A DNA stretch of 64,000 bases from Rhodomicrobium sp. R_RK_3 (GTDB taxonomy: Bacteria; Pseudomonadota; Alphaproteobacteria; Rhizobiales; Rhodomicrobiaceae), in contig NZ_MWLK01000003.1 of NCBI RefSeq assembly GCF_002198715.1, forward strand, positions 1 through 64,000. Direction: 5' to 3'. Positions 10,610-20,674 of the stretch are shown in pieces. The position numbers and the translations under genes were made by a program. Under the pieces are notes generated by a model that saw nothing but the letters and a program-made list of their open reading frames with translations, did no database searches and was not told the origin of the DNA. Within the stretch, counting starts at the first letter, position 1; every line of letters starts with the position of its first letter.

Positions 10610-10720
10610 ATGTCATCCCCGCGAAGGCGGGGACCCAGTACGCCGCAGCGACCGCGTCCAGGCAGAGCCTGACGGCTGATGGCGCCCTTTACTGGGTCCC
10701 CGCCTGCGCGGGGATTACGA
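10610..10720. repeat. REP-like element family A, copy 1 (paired arms)
   Basis: About 110 bp bounded by two inverted palindromes of the CCCCGCGAAGGCGGGG type. One inner end reads CCCAGTACGCCGC; the other, on the opposite strand, reads CCCAGTAAAGGGC. The same asymmetric architecture recurs at 43421-43533, 59970-60085 and 60143-60255. It is non-coding. Here it sits between the solute-binding protein gene and the first permease gene. Confidence 0.85.
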
Positions 10721-10735
10721 AAAGCGAGCACTCTC

Positions 10736-11608
10736 ATGGCGACCTTGCACAGCCAGACCACCGCCCGATTCATGATGTCGCCGGCCGTCATCCTGCTGTT
10801 CGCCTGGATGATCGTGCCCTTGGCGATGACGCTCTATTTCTCCTTCCTGCGCTACAACCTCCTGATGCCGGGCATGGAGGAATGGGCGGGCCTCTTCAAC
10901 TACCGCTATTTCCTCACCGACCCGGCCTTCGGCGCGGCGCTGACCAACACGCTGCTGCTGGTCGGCGGTGTCTTGCTCATTACCGTCGGCGGCGGGCTGT
11001 TCCTGGCGCTGCTGCTCGACCAGCCCTTTTACGGCCAGGGCATCGTGCGCCTGCTCGTCGTCGCCCCGTTCTTCGTCATGCCGACCGTTTCGGCGCTGGT
11101 TTGGAAGAACATGATGATGCACCCGGTCTATGGCCTGTTCGCCTGGCTCGCCCGCAATCTCGGGCTGGAGCCTATCGATTGGCTCGCCTCGGTGCCGCTG
11201 CTCTCGATCACGCTGATCGTCGCCTGGCAATGGCTGCCCTTCGCGACGCTGATCCTCTTGACCGCGCTGCAATCGCTCGACGAGGAACAGCGCGAGGCAG
11301 CCGAAATGGACGGCGCCAGCGCCCTGTCGCGGCTCGTTTACATCATCCTGCCGCATCTCGCCCGCGCCATCACCGTGGTCATCCTGATCGAGACGATTTT
11401 TCTGCTCAGCGTCTTCGCCGAGATCCTCGTCACCACATCGGGCGGGCCGGGCAATGCCAGCACCAACATCACCTATCTGATCTACACCCAGGCGCTGTTG
11501 CAATTCGACGTGGGCGGCGCATCGGCGGGCGGCATCGTGGCGGTGATCCTCGCCAATATCGTCGCGATTTTCCTGATCCGCATGATCGGCAAGAACCTGG
11601 AGAGCTGA
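10736..11608 (+). CDS. smoF: Polyol ABC transporter permease 1
   Basis: The protein is 290 aa, starting at ATG 10736; upstream in-frame sequence belongs to the repeat element. It is an integral membrane permease with about six hydrophobic segments. The cytoplasmic coupling loop reads EEQREAAEMDGASALSR, the EAA-type motif that docks on the ATPase. The FxxFLRY-like N-terminus and overall plan fit the MalF/SmoF half of carbohydrate uptake systems. Three bases separate it from the next permease gene. Confidence 0.92.
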   Translation: MATLHSQTTARFMMSPAVILLFAWMIVPLAMTLYFSFLRYNLLMPGMEEWAGLFNYRYFLTDPAFGAALTNTLLLVGGVLLITVGGGLFLALLLDQPFYGQGIVRLLVVAPFFVMPTVSALVWKNMMMHPVYGLFAWLARNLGLEPIDWLASVPLLSITLIVAWQWLPFATLILLTALQSLDEEQREAAEMDGASALSRLVYIILPHLARAITVVILIETIFLLSVFAEILVTTSGGPGNASTNITYLIYTQALLQFDVGGASAGGIVAVILANIVAIFLIRMIGKNLES

Positions 11609-11611
11609 GCC

Positions 11612-12442
11612 ATGGCCCGCGCCGTCACCACCCAAAGGAAGCTCGTGTTCACGGCTATCGGCTGGAGCATCGGCCTCATCATCTTCTTCCCGATCCTGTG
11701 GACGTTCCTGACCAGCTTCAAGTCCGAGGGCGAGGCCATCGCCAACCCGCCCTCCTTCCTGTTCTTCCACTGGACCACCGAGAATTACGCCGAAGTGCAA
11801 AGCCGCTCGGACTATTTCAAGCACATGGCGAATTCGGTCATCATCTCCTTCGGCTCGACCTTGATCGGCCTCCTGATCGCCATCCCCGCCGCCTGGGCGA
11901 TGGCCTTCTCGCCGACCCGGCGCACCAAGGACATCCTGATGTGGATGCTCTCGACCAAGATGCTTCCCCCCGTCGGCGTGCTGCTGCCGATCTACCTCAT
12001 GTACCGCGACACCGGCCTGCTCGACACGCGGCTCGGCCTCGTCATCGTCCTCACCATGATCAACCTGCCGATCATCGTCTGGATGCTCTACACCTATTTC
12101 AAGGACATTCCCGCCGACATCCTGGAAGCCGCCCGCATGGACGGCGCCTCGCTCGGCAAGGAGATCGTCTATGTGCTGGTGCCGATGGCCATTCCCGGCA
12201 TCGCCTCCACGCTCCTGCTCAACATCATCCTCGCCTGGAACGAGGCGTTCTGGACGCTGAACCTGACGGCCGCCAACGCCGCGCCGCTGACGGCGTTCAT
12301 CGCCTCCTATTCGAGCCCGGAAGGGCTGTTTTGGGCAAAACTGTCCGCCGCCTCGACGCTCGCCATCGCGCCGATCCTGGTGATGGGCTGGTTCTCGCAG
12401 CGCCAATTGGTGCGCGGCCTGACCTTTGGCGCGGTCAAGTAG
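11612..12442 (+). CDS. smoG: Polyol ABC transporter permease 2
   Basis: The protein is 276 aa, the MalG/SmoG-type partner permease. Six membrane segments are visible. The N-terminal '[16 protein letters not shown]' is typical of this half, and the EAA loop reads [17 protein letters not shown]. It pairs with the preceding permease to form the transmembrane channel. The ATPase gene follows after about 10 bases. Confidence 0.92.
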   Translation: MARAVTTQRKLVFTAIGWSIGLIIFFPILWTFLTSFKSEGEAIANPPSFLFFHWTTENYAEVQSRSDYFKHMANSVIISFGSTLIGLLIAIPAAWAMAFSPTRRTKDILMWMLSTKMLPPVGVLLPIYLMYRDTGLLDTRLGLVIVLTMINLPIIVWMLYTYFKDIPADILEAARMDGASLGKEIVYVLVPMAIPGIASTLLLNIILAWNEAFWTLNLTAANAAPLTAFIASYSSPEGLFWAKLSAASTLAIAPILVMGWFSQRQLVRGLTFGAVK

Positions 12443-12452
12443 GGAGATCACC

Positions 12453-13447
<995 letters not shown>

Positions 13448-13451
<4 letters not shown>

Positions 13452-14224
13452 CCGGGCGGCTGGCAGGCAAATCGGCCCTTATCACCGGCGCGGCGCGCGG
13501 CATCGGCGCGGCCTTCGCCAAGGCTTACGTGGCCGAGGGCGCGACCGTCGCCATCGGCGATGTCGACGTGGCGCGCGCCGAGGGAACGGCGGCGCAGATC
13601 GGCGCGGGCGCCTATGCCGTCGCGCTCGACGTCACCAGCGAAGCCTCGATCAACGAGGCCGTGCGCAGCGTCGAGGCGCAGGTGGGCGGCATCGACATCC
13701 TCGTCAACAACGCCGCCTTGTTCGACCTTGCGCCCATCGCCGACATCACCCGCGCCAGCTACGACAAACTGTTCGCCGTCAATGTCGCCGGCACGCTGTT
13801 TACCATGCAGGCCGCCGCCCGCTCGATGATCGCGCGGGGGCGCGGCGGCAAGATCATCAACATGGCGAGCCAGGCGGGCCGCCGCGGCGAGGCGCTGGTC
13901 GCGGTCTACTGCGCGACGAAGGCTGCCGTCATCAGCCTCACCCAGTCGGCCGGGCTCAACCTGATCGCCTACGGCATCAATGTGAACGCCATCGCCCCCG
14001 GCGTCGTCGACGGCGAGCATTGGGACGGCGTCGATGCGCTTTTCGCAAAATACGAGAACCGCCCGCTCGGCGAGAAGAAGCGCCTCGTCGGCGCGGCGGT
14101 GCCCATCGGCCGCATGGCGCGGGCCGAGGATTTGACCGGCATGGCGATCTTCCTCGCCAGCGCCGAGAGCGATTACGTCGTCGCCCAGACCTACAATGTC
14201 GATGGCGGCAATTGGATGAGCTGA
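13448..14224 (+). CDS. smoS: Sorbitol (L-iditol 2-) dehydrogenase, SDR family
   Basis: The protein is 258 aa. It is a classical short-chain dehydrogenase with cofactor motif TGAARGIG, structural NNAA, catalytic Ser in NMASQAG and the YxxxK pair in YCATK. The C-terminal stretch ending in [10 protein letters not shown], together with [14 protein letters not shown], closely resembles the Rhodobacter/Rhizobium SmoS proteins, which oxidise D-glucitol to D-fructose with NAD. The 4-base overlap with the ATPase gene supports a role on the imported polyol. Related galactitol or ribitol activity is possible. Confidence 0.9.
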
Positions 14225-14237
14225 AAGGCAGAACACC

Positions 14238-15014
14238 ATGTATCTGGACAAGCTGAAACTGGATGGCCGCGTCGCCGTGGTGACGGGCGGAGGGCAGGGG
14301 ATCGGCGCCGCCTGCGCGCAGGCGCTGGGAGAGGCGGGCGCGAAGGTCGTCGTCGCCGAGCTGATGCCGGATCGGGTCGAGGCGAGCGTCGCCGCGCTGC
14401 GGGCCCTCGGCATCGACGCGCATGGCACGGCGCTCGACGTCACCAAATCCGCCGATGTCGACCGGGTCGCCGCCGCCGTGCTGCGCGACCACGGCCGGGT
14501 CGATATTCTCGTCAACAATGCCGGCGTGGCGGTGAGCGACGTCCGCGCCGAGGACACCAGCGACGCGCATTGGCGGCATCACATGGATGTCAATGTCGAC
14601 GGGCTGTTCTGGTGCTGCCGCGCCTTCGGCCGCGAGATGCTGGCGCAAGGCAAGGGCTCGATCGTCAATATCGGCTCGATGTCGGGCTTCATCGTCAACA
14701 AGCCGCAGCCGCAGAGCTTTTACAACGCCTCGAAGGCCGCCGTGCATCATCTGACGCGCTCGCTGGCCGCCGAATGGGGCGCGCGCGGCGTGCGCGTGAA
14801 TGCCGTCGCCCCAACCTATATCGAGACGCCGCTGACCGCCTTCGGCATCAAGGAAAATCCGGAAATGTACAAGACCTGGCTGGAGATGACGCCGATGGGG
14901 CGGGTCGGCCAGCCGGACGAGATCGCCTCGGTGGTGCATTTCCTCGCCTCGGACGCCGCCAGCCTGATGACGGGCGCCATCGTGCTCGCCGATGGCGGCT
15001 ATTGCTGCTGGTGA
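14238..15014 (+). CDS. SDR-family polyol dehydrogenase
   Basis: The protein is 258 aa. It is a second short-chain dehydrogenase with TGGGQGIG, NNAG, the catalytic Ser in IGSMSGF and YNASK. It differs clearly from the SmoS-like protein just upstream, so it probably acts on a second polyol or on another position. In smo operons of related bacteria this slot is often taken by a long-chain mannitol dehydrogenase, which is absent here. The stop codon overlaps the next start (TGATG). The exact substrate cannot be read from sequence. Confidence 0.85.
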   Translation: MYLDKLKLDGRVAVVTGGGQGIGAACAQALGEAGAKVVVAELMPDRVEASVAALRALGIDAHGTALDVTKSADVDRVAAAVLRDHGRVDILVNNAGVAVSDVRAEDTSDAHWRHHMDVNVDGLFWCCRAFGREMLAQGKGSIVNIGSMSGFIVNKPQPQSFYNASKAAVHHLTRSLAAEWGARGVRVNAVAPTYIETPLTAFGIKENPEMYKTWLEMTPMGRVGQPDEIASVVHFLASDAASLMTGAIVLADGGYCCW

Positions 15015-15691
15015 TGGCGCTGCCTCCTGGGCTGATCATCTTCGATTGCGACGGCGTGCTCGTGGACAGCGAGCCGCTGTCCATGCGCGTGCTGCTGGAG
15101 ACCATCGCCGAAGCCGGCGCGGTGATTGACGTGGCGCAGGGCTATGAAAGCTTCCTCGGCCGCAGCCTCGCCAGCACCACCGATACGCTGCGCGACGATT
15201 ACGGCGTCGATCTGGGCAGCGATGCGCTCGACCGGATGCGCGAGCGGCTTTACGCGCTGTTCCGGCGGGAATTGCAGCCCGTGCCGGGTGTCGCCGAGAC
15301 GCTTGCCGGGCTCGCGCTGCCATTCTGCGTCGCCTCATCCAGCCAGCCGGAGCGCATCCGCCTGTCGCTCGACGTGACGGGGCTGCGGCCGTTTTTCGGC
15401 GACCATATTTTCAGCGCCTCGATGGTCACGCATGGCAAGCCCGCGCCCGATCTTTTCCTGCACGCCGCGCGGGAGATGCGCATCGCGCCTGCCCGTTGTA
15501 TCGTGATCGAGGACAGCCCAGCGGGCGTCGATGCGGCGAAGCGGGCAGGGATGCCGGTCTTTGCCTTTACGGGAGGAAGCCACGCGCAGGCGCCGGCCCA
15601 TCGCCGGTTCATCGAGAGTTTGGGGCCCGATCGGGTCTTCGAGCGGATGGCCGACTTGCCGGAGCTGCTGCGCGGATGGGCGGAAAAATAA
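15014..15691 (+). CDS. HAD-superfamily sugar phosphatase-like hydrolase
   Basis: The protein is 225 aa, starting at the ATG that overlaps the previous stop. The four HAD motifs are present: FDCDGVLVDSEP (nucleophile Asp), ASSSQP (Ser), HGKPAPDLF (Lys) and IEDSPAGVDAAKRAG (metal-binding acidic pair). This subfamily dephosphorylates small sugar phosphates (phosphoglycolate or beta-phosphoglucomutase-like). In the operon it may remove dead-end or toxic phosphorylated polyols. That role is inferred from context. Confidence 0.88.
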   Translation: MALPPGLIIFDCDGVLVDSEPLSMRVLLETIAEAGAVIDVAQGYESFLGRSLASTTDTLRDDYGVDLGSDALDRMRERLYALFRRELQPVPGVAETLAGLALPFCVASSSQPERIRLSLDVTGLRPFFGDHIFSASMVTHGKPAPDLFLHAAREMRIAPARCIVIEDSPAGVDAAKRAGMPVFAFTGGSHAQAPAHRRFIESLGPDRVFERMADLPELLRGWAEK

Positions 15692-15703
15692 AAGGGGTTC
15701 GTC

Positions 15704-17290
15704 ATGCGAGACCTCGTCGTGGGAGTGGACGTCGGGACGGGAAGCGCGCGGGCGGGCGTGCTGGATTACTCCGGGCGGTTGCTCGGACGCGCCGAACATC
15801 CGATCGACATGCACCAGCCGGAGACCAATCACGCCGAGCATGATTCCGAGCAGATCTGGGCGGCGGTCTGTGCGGCGGTGCGGGGCGCACTGGCGGCGGC
15901 CAAGGCGGATGGCGCGCGCATCGCCGGCATCAGCTTCGACGCCACCTGTTCGCTGGTGCTGCGCGACCGCGACGGCGGCCAGCTCAGCGTCTCGCGCGAA
16001 GGCGGCAGGCGCTGGGACACCATCGTCTGGCTCGACCACCGCGCGCTTGGCGAAGCGGAGGAATGCACCGCGACCGGCCACCGTGTGCTCGATTTCATCG
16101 GCGGCGTGATGTCGCCGGAGATGGAGACGCCGAAGCTGATGTGGCTGCGCCGCCATCTGCCGGAGCGCTGGGCGCAGGCGGGCTATTTCTTCGACCTCGC
16201 CGATTTCCTGACCTGGAAGGCGTCCGGGTCGCTTGCCCGCTCCCAATGCACGCTGACCTGCAAATGGGCCTATCTCGGCCATGAGGAGCCCGGCTGGCAG
16301 CAGGATTTCTTCGCCAGCGTCGGCATCCCCGACATGGTGGAGCGCGGCCGGCTGCCGGAGCGGCCCAGCCCCATCGGCCAGGACCTCGGCCCCCTGACGC
16401 CGCGCGCGGCGGATGAGCTTGGGCTTACCGTCCATGCCCGAGTCGGCGTCGGGCTGATCGACGCCCATGCCGGGGCGCTCGGCGTGCTCGGCGCCTATGC
16501 GGACGACCCGCAAGGGCTCGACCGGCATCTGGCGCTGATCGCGGGCACGTCGAGCTGCGTGATGGCGCTCTCCGCCGAGGCGCGTCCGACGCCGGGCGTC
16601 TGGGGTCCCTATTACGGCGCGGTGCTGCCGGATTGCTGGCTGAACGAGGGGGGCCAGTCCGCCACCGGCGCGCTCCTCGACCACATCATCCGCTGGCACG
16701 GCGCGGGCGGCACGCCCGACGCTGCCATGCATAAGCGCATTGTCGACCGCGTGATGGAATTGCGCCGCGCCGAAGGGCTCGACCTTGGCGGCCGCCTGCA
16801 TGTGCTGCCCGATTTCCACGGCAACCGCTCGCCACTCGCCGATCCGCAGGCGGTCGGCGTCATCAGCGGGCTAACCCTGGACGCGAGCTTCGACAGCCTG
16901 TGCCGTCTATATTGGCGCTCGGCGGTCGGCATCGCGCTCGGCGTGCGGCACATCCTGGAGACGCTGAACGCGCGCGGCTACGGCATCGACACGCTGCACG
17001 TCACCGGCGGTCATCTGAAGAACCCGCTGCTGATGGAGCTCTACGCCGATGCCGCCCGCTGCACCGTCATCGAGGCCGATGGCGATGCCGTCCTGCTCGG
17101 CACCGGCATGGTCGCCGCGACCGCCGCCGGTTTCTACCCTGGCCTCGGCCAAGCGGCGGGCGGCATGCGTCTGAAGGGCCGCAGCCGCGCCCCGAACCCC
17201 GCCGCCAGCGAGCGCTTCGACCGCGACTACCGCATTTTTCTCGAGATGCACGACCAGCGCCGCAGGCTGGACCGGCTCGGGGGCGGCTGA
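15704..17290 (+). CDS. FGGY-family pentulose kinase (D-ribulokinase-like)
   Basis: The protein is 528 aa. The N-terminal ATPase-fold motif GVDVGTGSARAGVLD, FDATCSLVLRD and the late 'LHVTGGHLKNPLLMELYAD' place it in the FGGY carbohydrate kinases. Length and motifs such as TIVWLDHRA and the segment around TPKLMWLRRHLPE resemble the pentulose-kinase branch that phosphorylates D-ribulose, rather than classical xylulokinase or fructokinase. Last gene of the rightward operon. It implies the operon makes a ketopentose from a pentitol, or that the kinase is broad. Substrate is inferred. Confidence 0.88.
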   Translation: MRDLVVGVDVGTGSARAGVLDYSGRLLGRAEHPIDMHQPETNHAEHDSEQIWAAVCAAVRGALAAAKADGARIAGISFDATCSLVLRDRDGGQLSVSREGGRRWDTIVWLDHRALGEAEECTATGHRVLDFIGGVMSPEMETPKLMWLRRHLPERWAQAGYFFDLADFLTWKASGSLARSQCTLTCKWAYLGHEEPGWQQDFFASVGIPDMVERGRLPERPSPIGQDLGPLTPRAADELGLTVHARVGVGLIDAHAGALGVLGAYADDPQGLDRHLALIAGTSSCVMALSAEARPTPGVWGPYYGAVLPDCWLNEGGQSATGALLDHIIRWHGAGGTPDAAMHKRIVDRVMELRRAEGLDLGGRLHVLPDFHGNRSPLADPQAVGVISGLTLDASFDSLCRLYWRSAVGIALGVRHILETLNARGYGIDTLHVTGGHLKNPLLMELYADAARCTVIEADGDAVLLGTGMVAATAAGFYPGLGQAAGGMRLKGRSRAPNPAASERFDRDYRIFLEMHDQRRRLDRLGGG

Positions 17291-17313
17291 CCGTTCACAG
17301 CACGATTTTTTTG

Positions 17314-17341
17314 GCATCCCCGCGAAAGCGGGAATGACATC
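17314..17341. repeat. Family A palindrome, single arm
   Basis: A lone CCCCGCGAAAGCGGGAATGACA arm of the REP-like family lies between the convergent kinase and ABM monooxygenase genes and touches the latter's stop codon. The T-run lies on the wrong side for a terminator of the leftward gene, but the stem may still protect both transcript ends. Confidence 0.65.
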
Positions 17342-17648
17342 AAACCGGGGCGAGAACGTGGATGGCGCGGGAGACCACCAAATCCTTCACCCGCGCCGCA
17401 TAGGCGGCCATGTGCGGGGACGCGGCGTGGGCCATCAGGGTCACCTCGCATTCCCATTTCTCGATCACCATGAAACTGTCGGGGCCGATGCGGGTCAGGT
17501 GATCCGGGCCGCCATCGACATCGATCACCGGCACATATTCGATGCAGCCCTTTTCCGCGAGGACGGCGGGAAGGTTTTCCTTGAAGATGGCCAGGACCTC
17601 GTCCCGCTTGCCGGGCTTGGTGGTGATGATGGCGACGACATGGAGCAT
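17340..17648 (-). CDS. ABM-domain putative quinol monooxygenase
   Basis: The protein is 102 aa with a good ribosome site (GAGGAAACGGTCC) before the ATG. The sequence opens with MLHVVAIITTKPGKRDEV and contains GCIEYVPVID and FMVIEKWE, the hallmark of the dimeric alpha/beta 'antibiotic biosynthesis monooxygenase' (YgiN-like) fold. These proteins act as cofactor-free monooxygenases or simply as dimeric binding proteins. No partner gene indicates the substrate. Confidence 0.85.
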   Translation of the reverse strand: MLHVVAIITTKPGKRDEVLAIFKENLPAVLAEKGCIEYVPVIDVDGGPDHLTRIGPDSFMVIEKWECEVTLMAHAASPHMAAYAARVKDLVVSRAIHVLAPV

Positions 17649-17740
17649 GGACCGTTTCCTCGCGTTCTCAGTTTGCGAGGCATCTTAACGCGGCGCGCCG
17701 CCCCGGTGCAGCGGAATTGCGCAGGCACCGGGGCCGCCGT

Positions 17741-19192
17741 TCAGACGGTGCCGGCGAACAGATCCTTGCGGATGATCGCGTGCACGCCCCAATTGCCGTC
17801 GACGACCTGGGTGATGCCGAAATCCACCGCGATCGACATCAGCGAAATCGCCTCGTCCTCGGTGAGCCCCTTCGTCGTCATCAGGAAGGCGCGCATCTTG
17901 CGGAACGCGTCGCGCAGGGCGAGGTCGACGGAGGATTTGGTGTAGATGTCGCTCTGCGCGCTCGGGCCGAGTTCGGCGAGATAATTGGCGAAGCTGAAGC
18001 CGTGGACGAGCCACTCGTTCTGCGTCTCCAGCATCGGATAGTCGAGCTTTTCGAGCGGCGTTCCGGCGAGATTGGCCTTTTTATGCAGCACGAGCTGGAA
18101 GGTGCCCGTCAGCGAACATTCGATGGCTGTGCCGCATAGTTCGCTGTCGCCCTGGCTGGCATGCGGGTCGCCGGCCGACAGCAGCCCGCCCTCGACCGCG
18201 ACCGGGTAATACATGATGGCGCCCTTGCCGATGCGCCAATTGTCGATATTGCCGCCGGTGTAGCTGGGCGGAATGGTGTCGACGAATTCGGCCTCCTTCG
18301 GCGCAAGGCCGAGCGTGCCGAAATGCGGGCGGATCGGGATGCGCACGCCTTTGAGAATGTCGTAATTGCGCTTGGTCTTGGCGTGATCGACGGGCACGCC
18401 GGGATAGTCGATGGTCTTGTGCACCACGCCGAACGGATCGGTCTGCGGCACCCATTGGAAATTATAGACCGCCTGCGCCCAGTTGCGGCTGCCGGTCGTG
18501 TCCACTTCGTAAATCGTGATGACTTCGCGCGGCTTCGGCTCCGTCAGCAGATCCTTATAATGAAAACCCCACCAGGCGGCGGCATTGCTGCCGAAACTTT
18601 TGCCTTTGAAATCCGGGTTTGCACAAGGACGCGGCGCCACGTCAATGATGCGCACCTCCAGAATGTCGCCCGGCTCGGCGCCGCGCACATAGACCGGGCC
18701 GGTCATGATGTGGACGCCGAAGCCTTCGCCCGCGCCGCGTCCGTGGATCGAGGCATCCATCGGCCCCGCGCCGCGCCGGTTGACGCCCTTCTTATCCTTG
18801 GTCCACAGGTAAACGCTTTCCGCGCCCGGATCGCCCTTGACCATGCGCTCCAGATCGTCGGCGGCGTGATGGGTGAGCGTTTCGATGGTGACGAAATCGC
18901 CGCTGTCGATTTCCACGCGGGGTTTGAGGGTTTTGCTGAAATAGCCCCAATGAACCGTTTCGGCGGTGGCGGGCAGATAGTGGTAGGCCCGCTTGGCCGG
19001 CTGATTGTCCCGCGAGGCCTGCGCCAAGGCAGGCGTGACCAGCGAAATCCCGCCCGAGGCCAGCGCCGCCGCGCCGCTGGTCGCCGCAAATCCCGATTTC
19101 AGGAAGCTGCGCCGCTCCGCATCCAGCTCTCCTTTGAACTGCCGGGCATGTTCATCGAAATCCGGGCAGGACGCATCATCACCTCTGCACAT
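17741..19192 (-). CDS. Tat-exported acetamidase/formamidase family protein
   Basis: The protein is 483 aa with ribosome site GAGGAG before the ATG at 19192. It has a twin-arginine signal (RRSFLKSGFAATSG... ending near ALAQAS), so it is folded before export to the periplasm. The body shows acetamidase/formamidase family segments: HTGP-like 'IMTGPVYVRGAEPGDILEVRI', RPHFGTLGLAP, PPSYTGGNIDN and DPHASQGDSELCGTAIE, the last carrying likely metal ligands. Family members hydrolyse short amides, but with a long N-terminal extension and export the natural substrate here is unclear. Confidence 0.87.
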   Translation of the reverse strand: MCRGDDASCPDFDEHARQFKGELDAERRSFLKSGFAATSGAAALASGGISLVTPALAQASRDNQPAKRAYHYLPATAETVHWGYFSKTLKPRVEIDSGDFVTIETLTHHAADDLERMVKGDPGAESVYLWTKDKKGVNRRGAGPMDASIHGRGAGEGFGVHIMTGPVYVRGAEPGDILEVRIIDVAPRPCANPDFKGKSFGSNAAAWWGFHYKDLLTEPKPREVITIYEVDTTGSRNWAQAVYNFQWVPQTDPFGVVHKTIDYPGVPVDHAKTKRNYDILKGVRIPIRPHFGTLGLAPKEAEFVDTIPPSYTGGNIDNWRIGKGAIMYYPVAVEGGLLSAGDPHASQGDSELCGTAIECSLTGTFQLVLHKKANLAGTPLEKLDYPMLETQNEWLVHGFSFANYLAELGPSAQSDIYTKSSVDLALRDAFRKMRAFLMTTKGLTEDEAISLMSIAVDFGITQVVDGNWGVHAIIRKDLFAGTV

Positions 19193-19459
19193 GTTCCGCT
19201 CCTCTGTAACGGCCCCGATTTAGGCCCCCTCGGAAATCAGCCATTACTTACAACAAGCAAGCTTCGTGCCAGCGGGATGCTGCCTTATTTCAAGGCAGCG
19301 GCGGCGATAGACAAAAAGCGCGGCAATTTGACCACCGGTTAAGCTACTTCGTGGCTTATATAATCCGCTCGTTCACAAACGTGCGAGCGCATCTGGCTAT
19401 GGACGTGGCCGAATGCCCATATCGCGCCGGGGCCTCGGCCTGACCAATTCGGGAATCCT
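19193..19459. promoter_or_regulatory. Divergent promoter region, amidase / efflux operon
   Basis: A 267-bp non-coding gap separates the divergently transcribed amidase-like gene and the efflux operon. It is less GC-rich than its surroundings, with an AT-rich patch around 19355-19362 (TTATATAA) that could be part of the efflux promoter. No regulator gene adjoins it. Confidence 0.35.
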
Positions 19460-20650
19460 ATGACACGATTGATATCGGCGCGCGCCTTGGCGCCGCTTTG
19501 CGCGGTGCTCGCGCTGGCGGCCTGCAATGACAGCCAGCCGACCGCGCAGAGCCCCGCGCCGCCGCCGCCGCAGGTGACGGTCGCCACGCCGGTCAAGAAG
19601 CTCGTCACCGAGCAGGACGAATATGTCGGGCGCTTCGTGGCCGTGGATTCGGTCGAAGTACGCGCCCGCGTCTCCGGCTATCTCGACGCCATCCATTTCA
19701 AGGACGGCCAACTCGTGAAGAAGGGCGATCTGCTCTTCACCATCGACCGGCGGCCGTTCGAGACCAGCCTGCTCCAGGCCCAGGCCGGTCTCGCCCAGGC
19801 GCAAGCCAATCTGGCCTATGCGCAAAGCGATCTGGCGCGCGGCCAGAACCTCGTCCGCGGCAGCACCATCACCGAGCAGACCTACGACCAGCGCACGCAG
19901 GCGAAAGCCGTCGCCGAGGCATCGGTCGCGGCGCAGGAGGCCGCCATCCGGCAGGCCCAGCTCGATCTCGACTTCACCGAATTGCGCGCGCCGGTTTCGG
20001 GCCGCATCGGCGACCGCCGCGTCTCCATCGGCAATCTGGTGACCGGCGGCACCGGGGGCACCACGCTGCTCGCCACCATCGTCTCGACCGATCCGATCCG
20101 CTTCGAGTTCACCTTCGACGAAGCCTCCTATCTGCGCTATACGCGCGCCGCCAAGGATGGCGGCTCGGCGAGCCGCGGCGTCGCCTTGCCGGTCAAGCTC
20201 CGGCTGATCGACGAGACGGCCTTCACGCATGAAGGCAAGATGGACTTCATCGACAACACCATCGACCAGACCTCCGGCACCATTCGCGGCCGCGCCGAAT
20301 TCGCCAATCCCGACGGGCGCTTCACGCCGGGCCTGTTCGCGCGCATCCAGTTGCCTGCCGGCCCGCCCGTCGAATCGCTGCTGGTCCCGGATGTCGCCAT
20401 CGGCACCGAGCAGGTACGCAAGATCGTCCTGGTGGTCGATGCCGACAATGTCGTGCGCTCGAAATATGTGACGCTCGGCTCGGTCGTCGACGGCATGCGG
20501 GTGATTACGGCAGGCCTCTCCCCCGATGACCGCGTCATCGTCAACGGGCTGATGCGGGCCCGCGCCGGCGCCAAGGTCACGCCGCAGGAGGCAGGCGCGC
20601 CGGCCCCCGCACCCGCCTCGGCGGGTGCCGCCAAAGCCCAGACGAATTAG
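19460..20650 (+). CDS. RND efflux periplasmic adaptor lipoprotein
   Basis: The protein is 396 aa. It has a lipoprotein signal peptide with lipobox LAAC (ALAACNDS), followed by a Pro-rich spacer. The body is a membrane-fusion protein: a lipoyl half-motif around VEVRARVSGYL, a coiled-coil hairpin (QAQAGLAQAQANLAYAQSDL), then LDFTELRAPVSGRIG and a beta-barrel. It bridges the inner-membrane pump encoded next to an outer-membrane channel. No channel (TolC/OprM) gene is in the window, so a remote one must be used. Confidence 0.93.
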   Translation: MTRLISARALAPLCAVLALAACNDSQPTAQSPAPPPPQVTVATPVKKLVTEQDEYVGRFVAVDSVEVRARVSGYLDAIHFKDGQLVKKGDLLFTIDRRPFETSLLQAQAGLAQAQANLAYAQSDLARGQNLVRGSTITEQTYDQRTQAKAVAEASVAAQEAAIRQAQLDLDFTELRAPVSGRIGDRRVSIGNLVTGGTGGTTLLATIVSTDPIRFEFTFDEASYLRYTRAAKDGGSASRGVALPVKLRLIDETAFTHEGKMDFIDNTIDQTSGTIRGRAEFANPDGRFTPGLFARIQLPAGPPVESLLVPDVAIGTEQVRKIVLVVDADNVVRSKYVTLGSVVDGMRVITAGLSPDDRVIVNGLMRARAGAKVTPQEAGAPAPAPASAGAAKAQTN

Positions 20651-20674
20651 CGCAAGCAACGGAGCGCCCGCCAA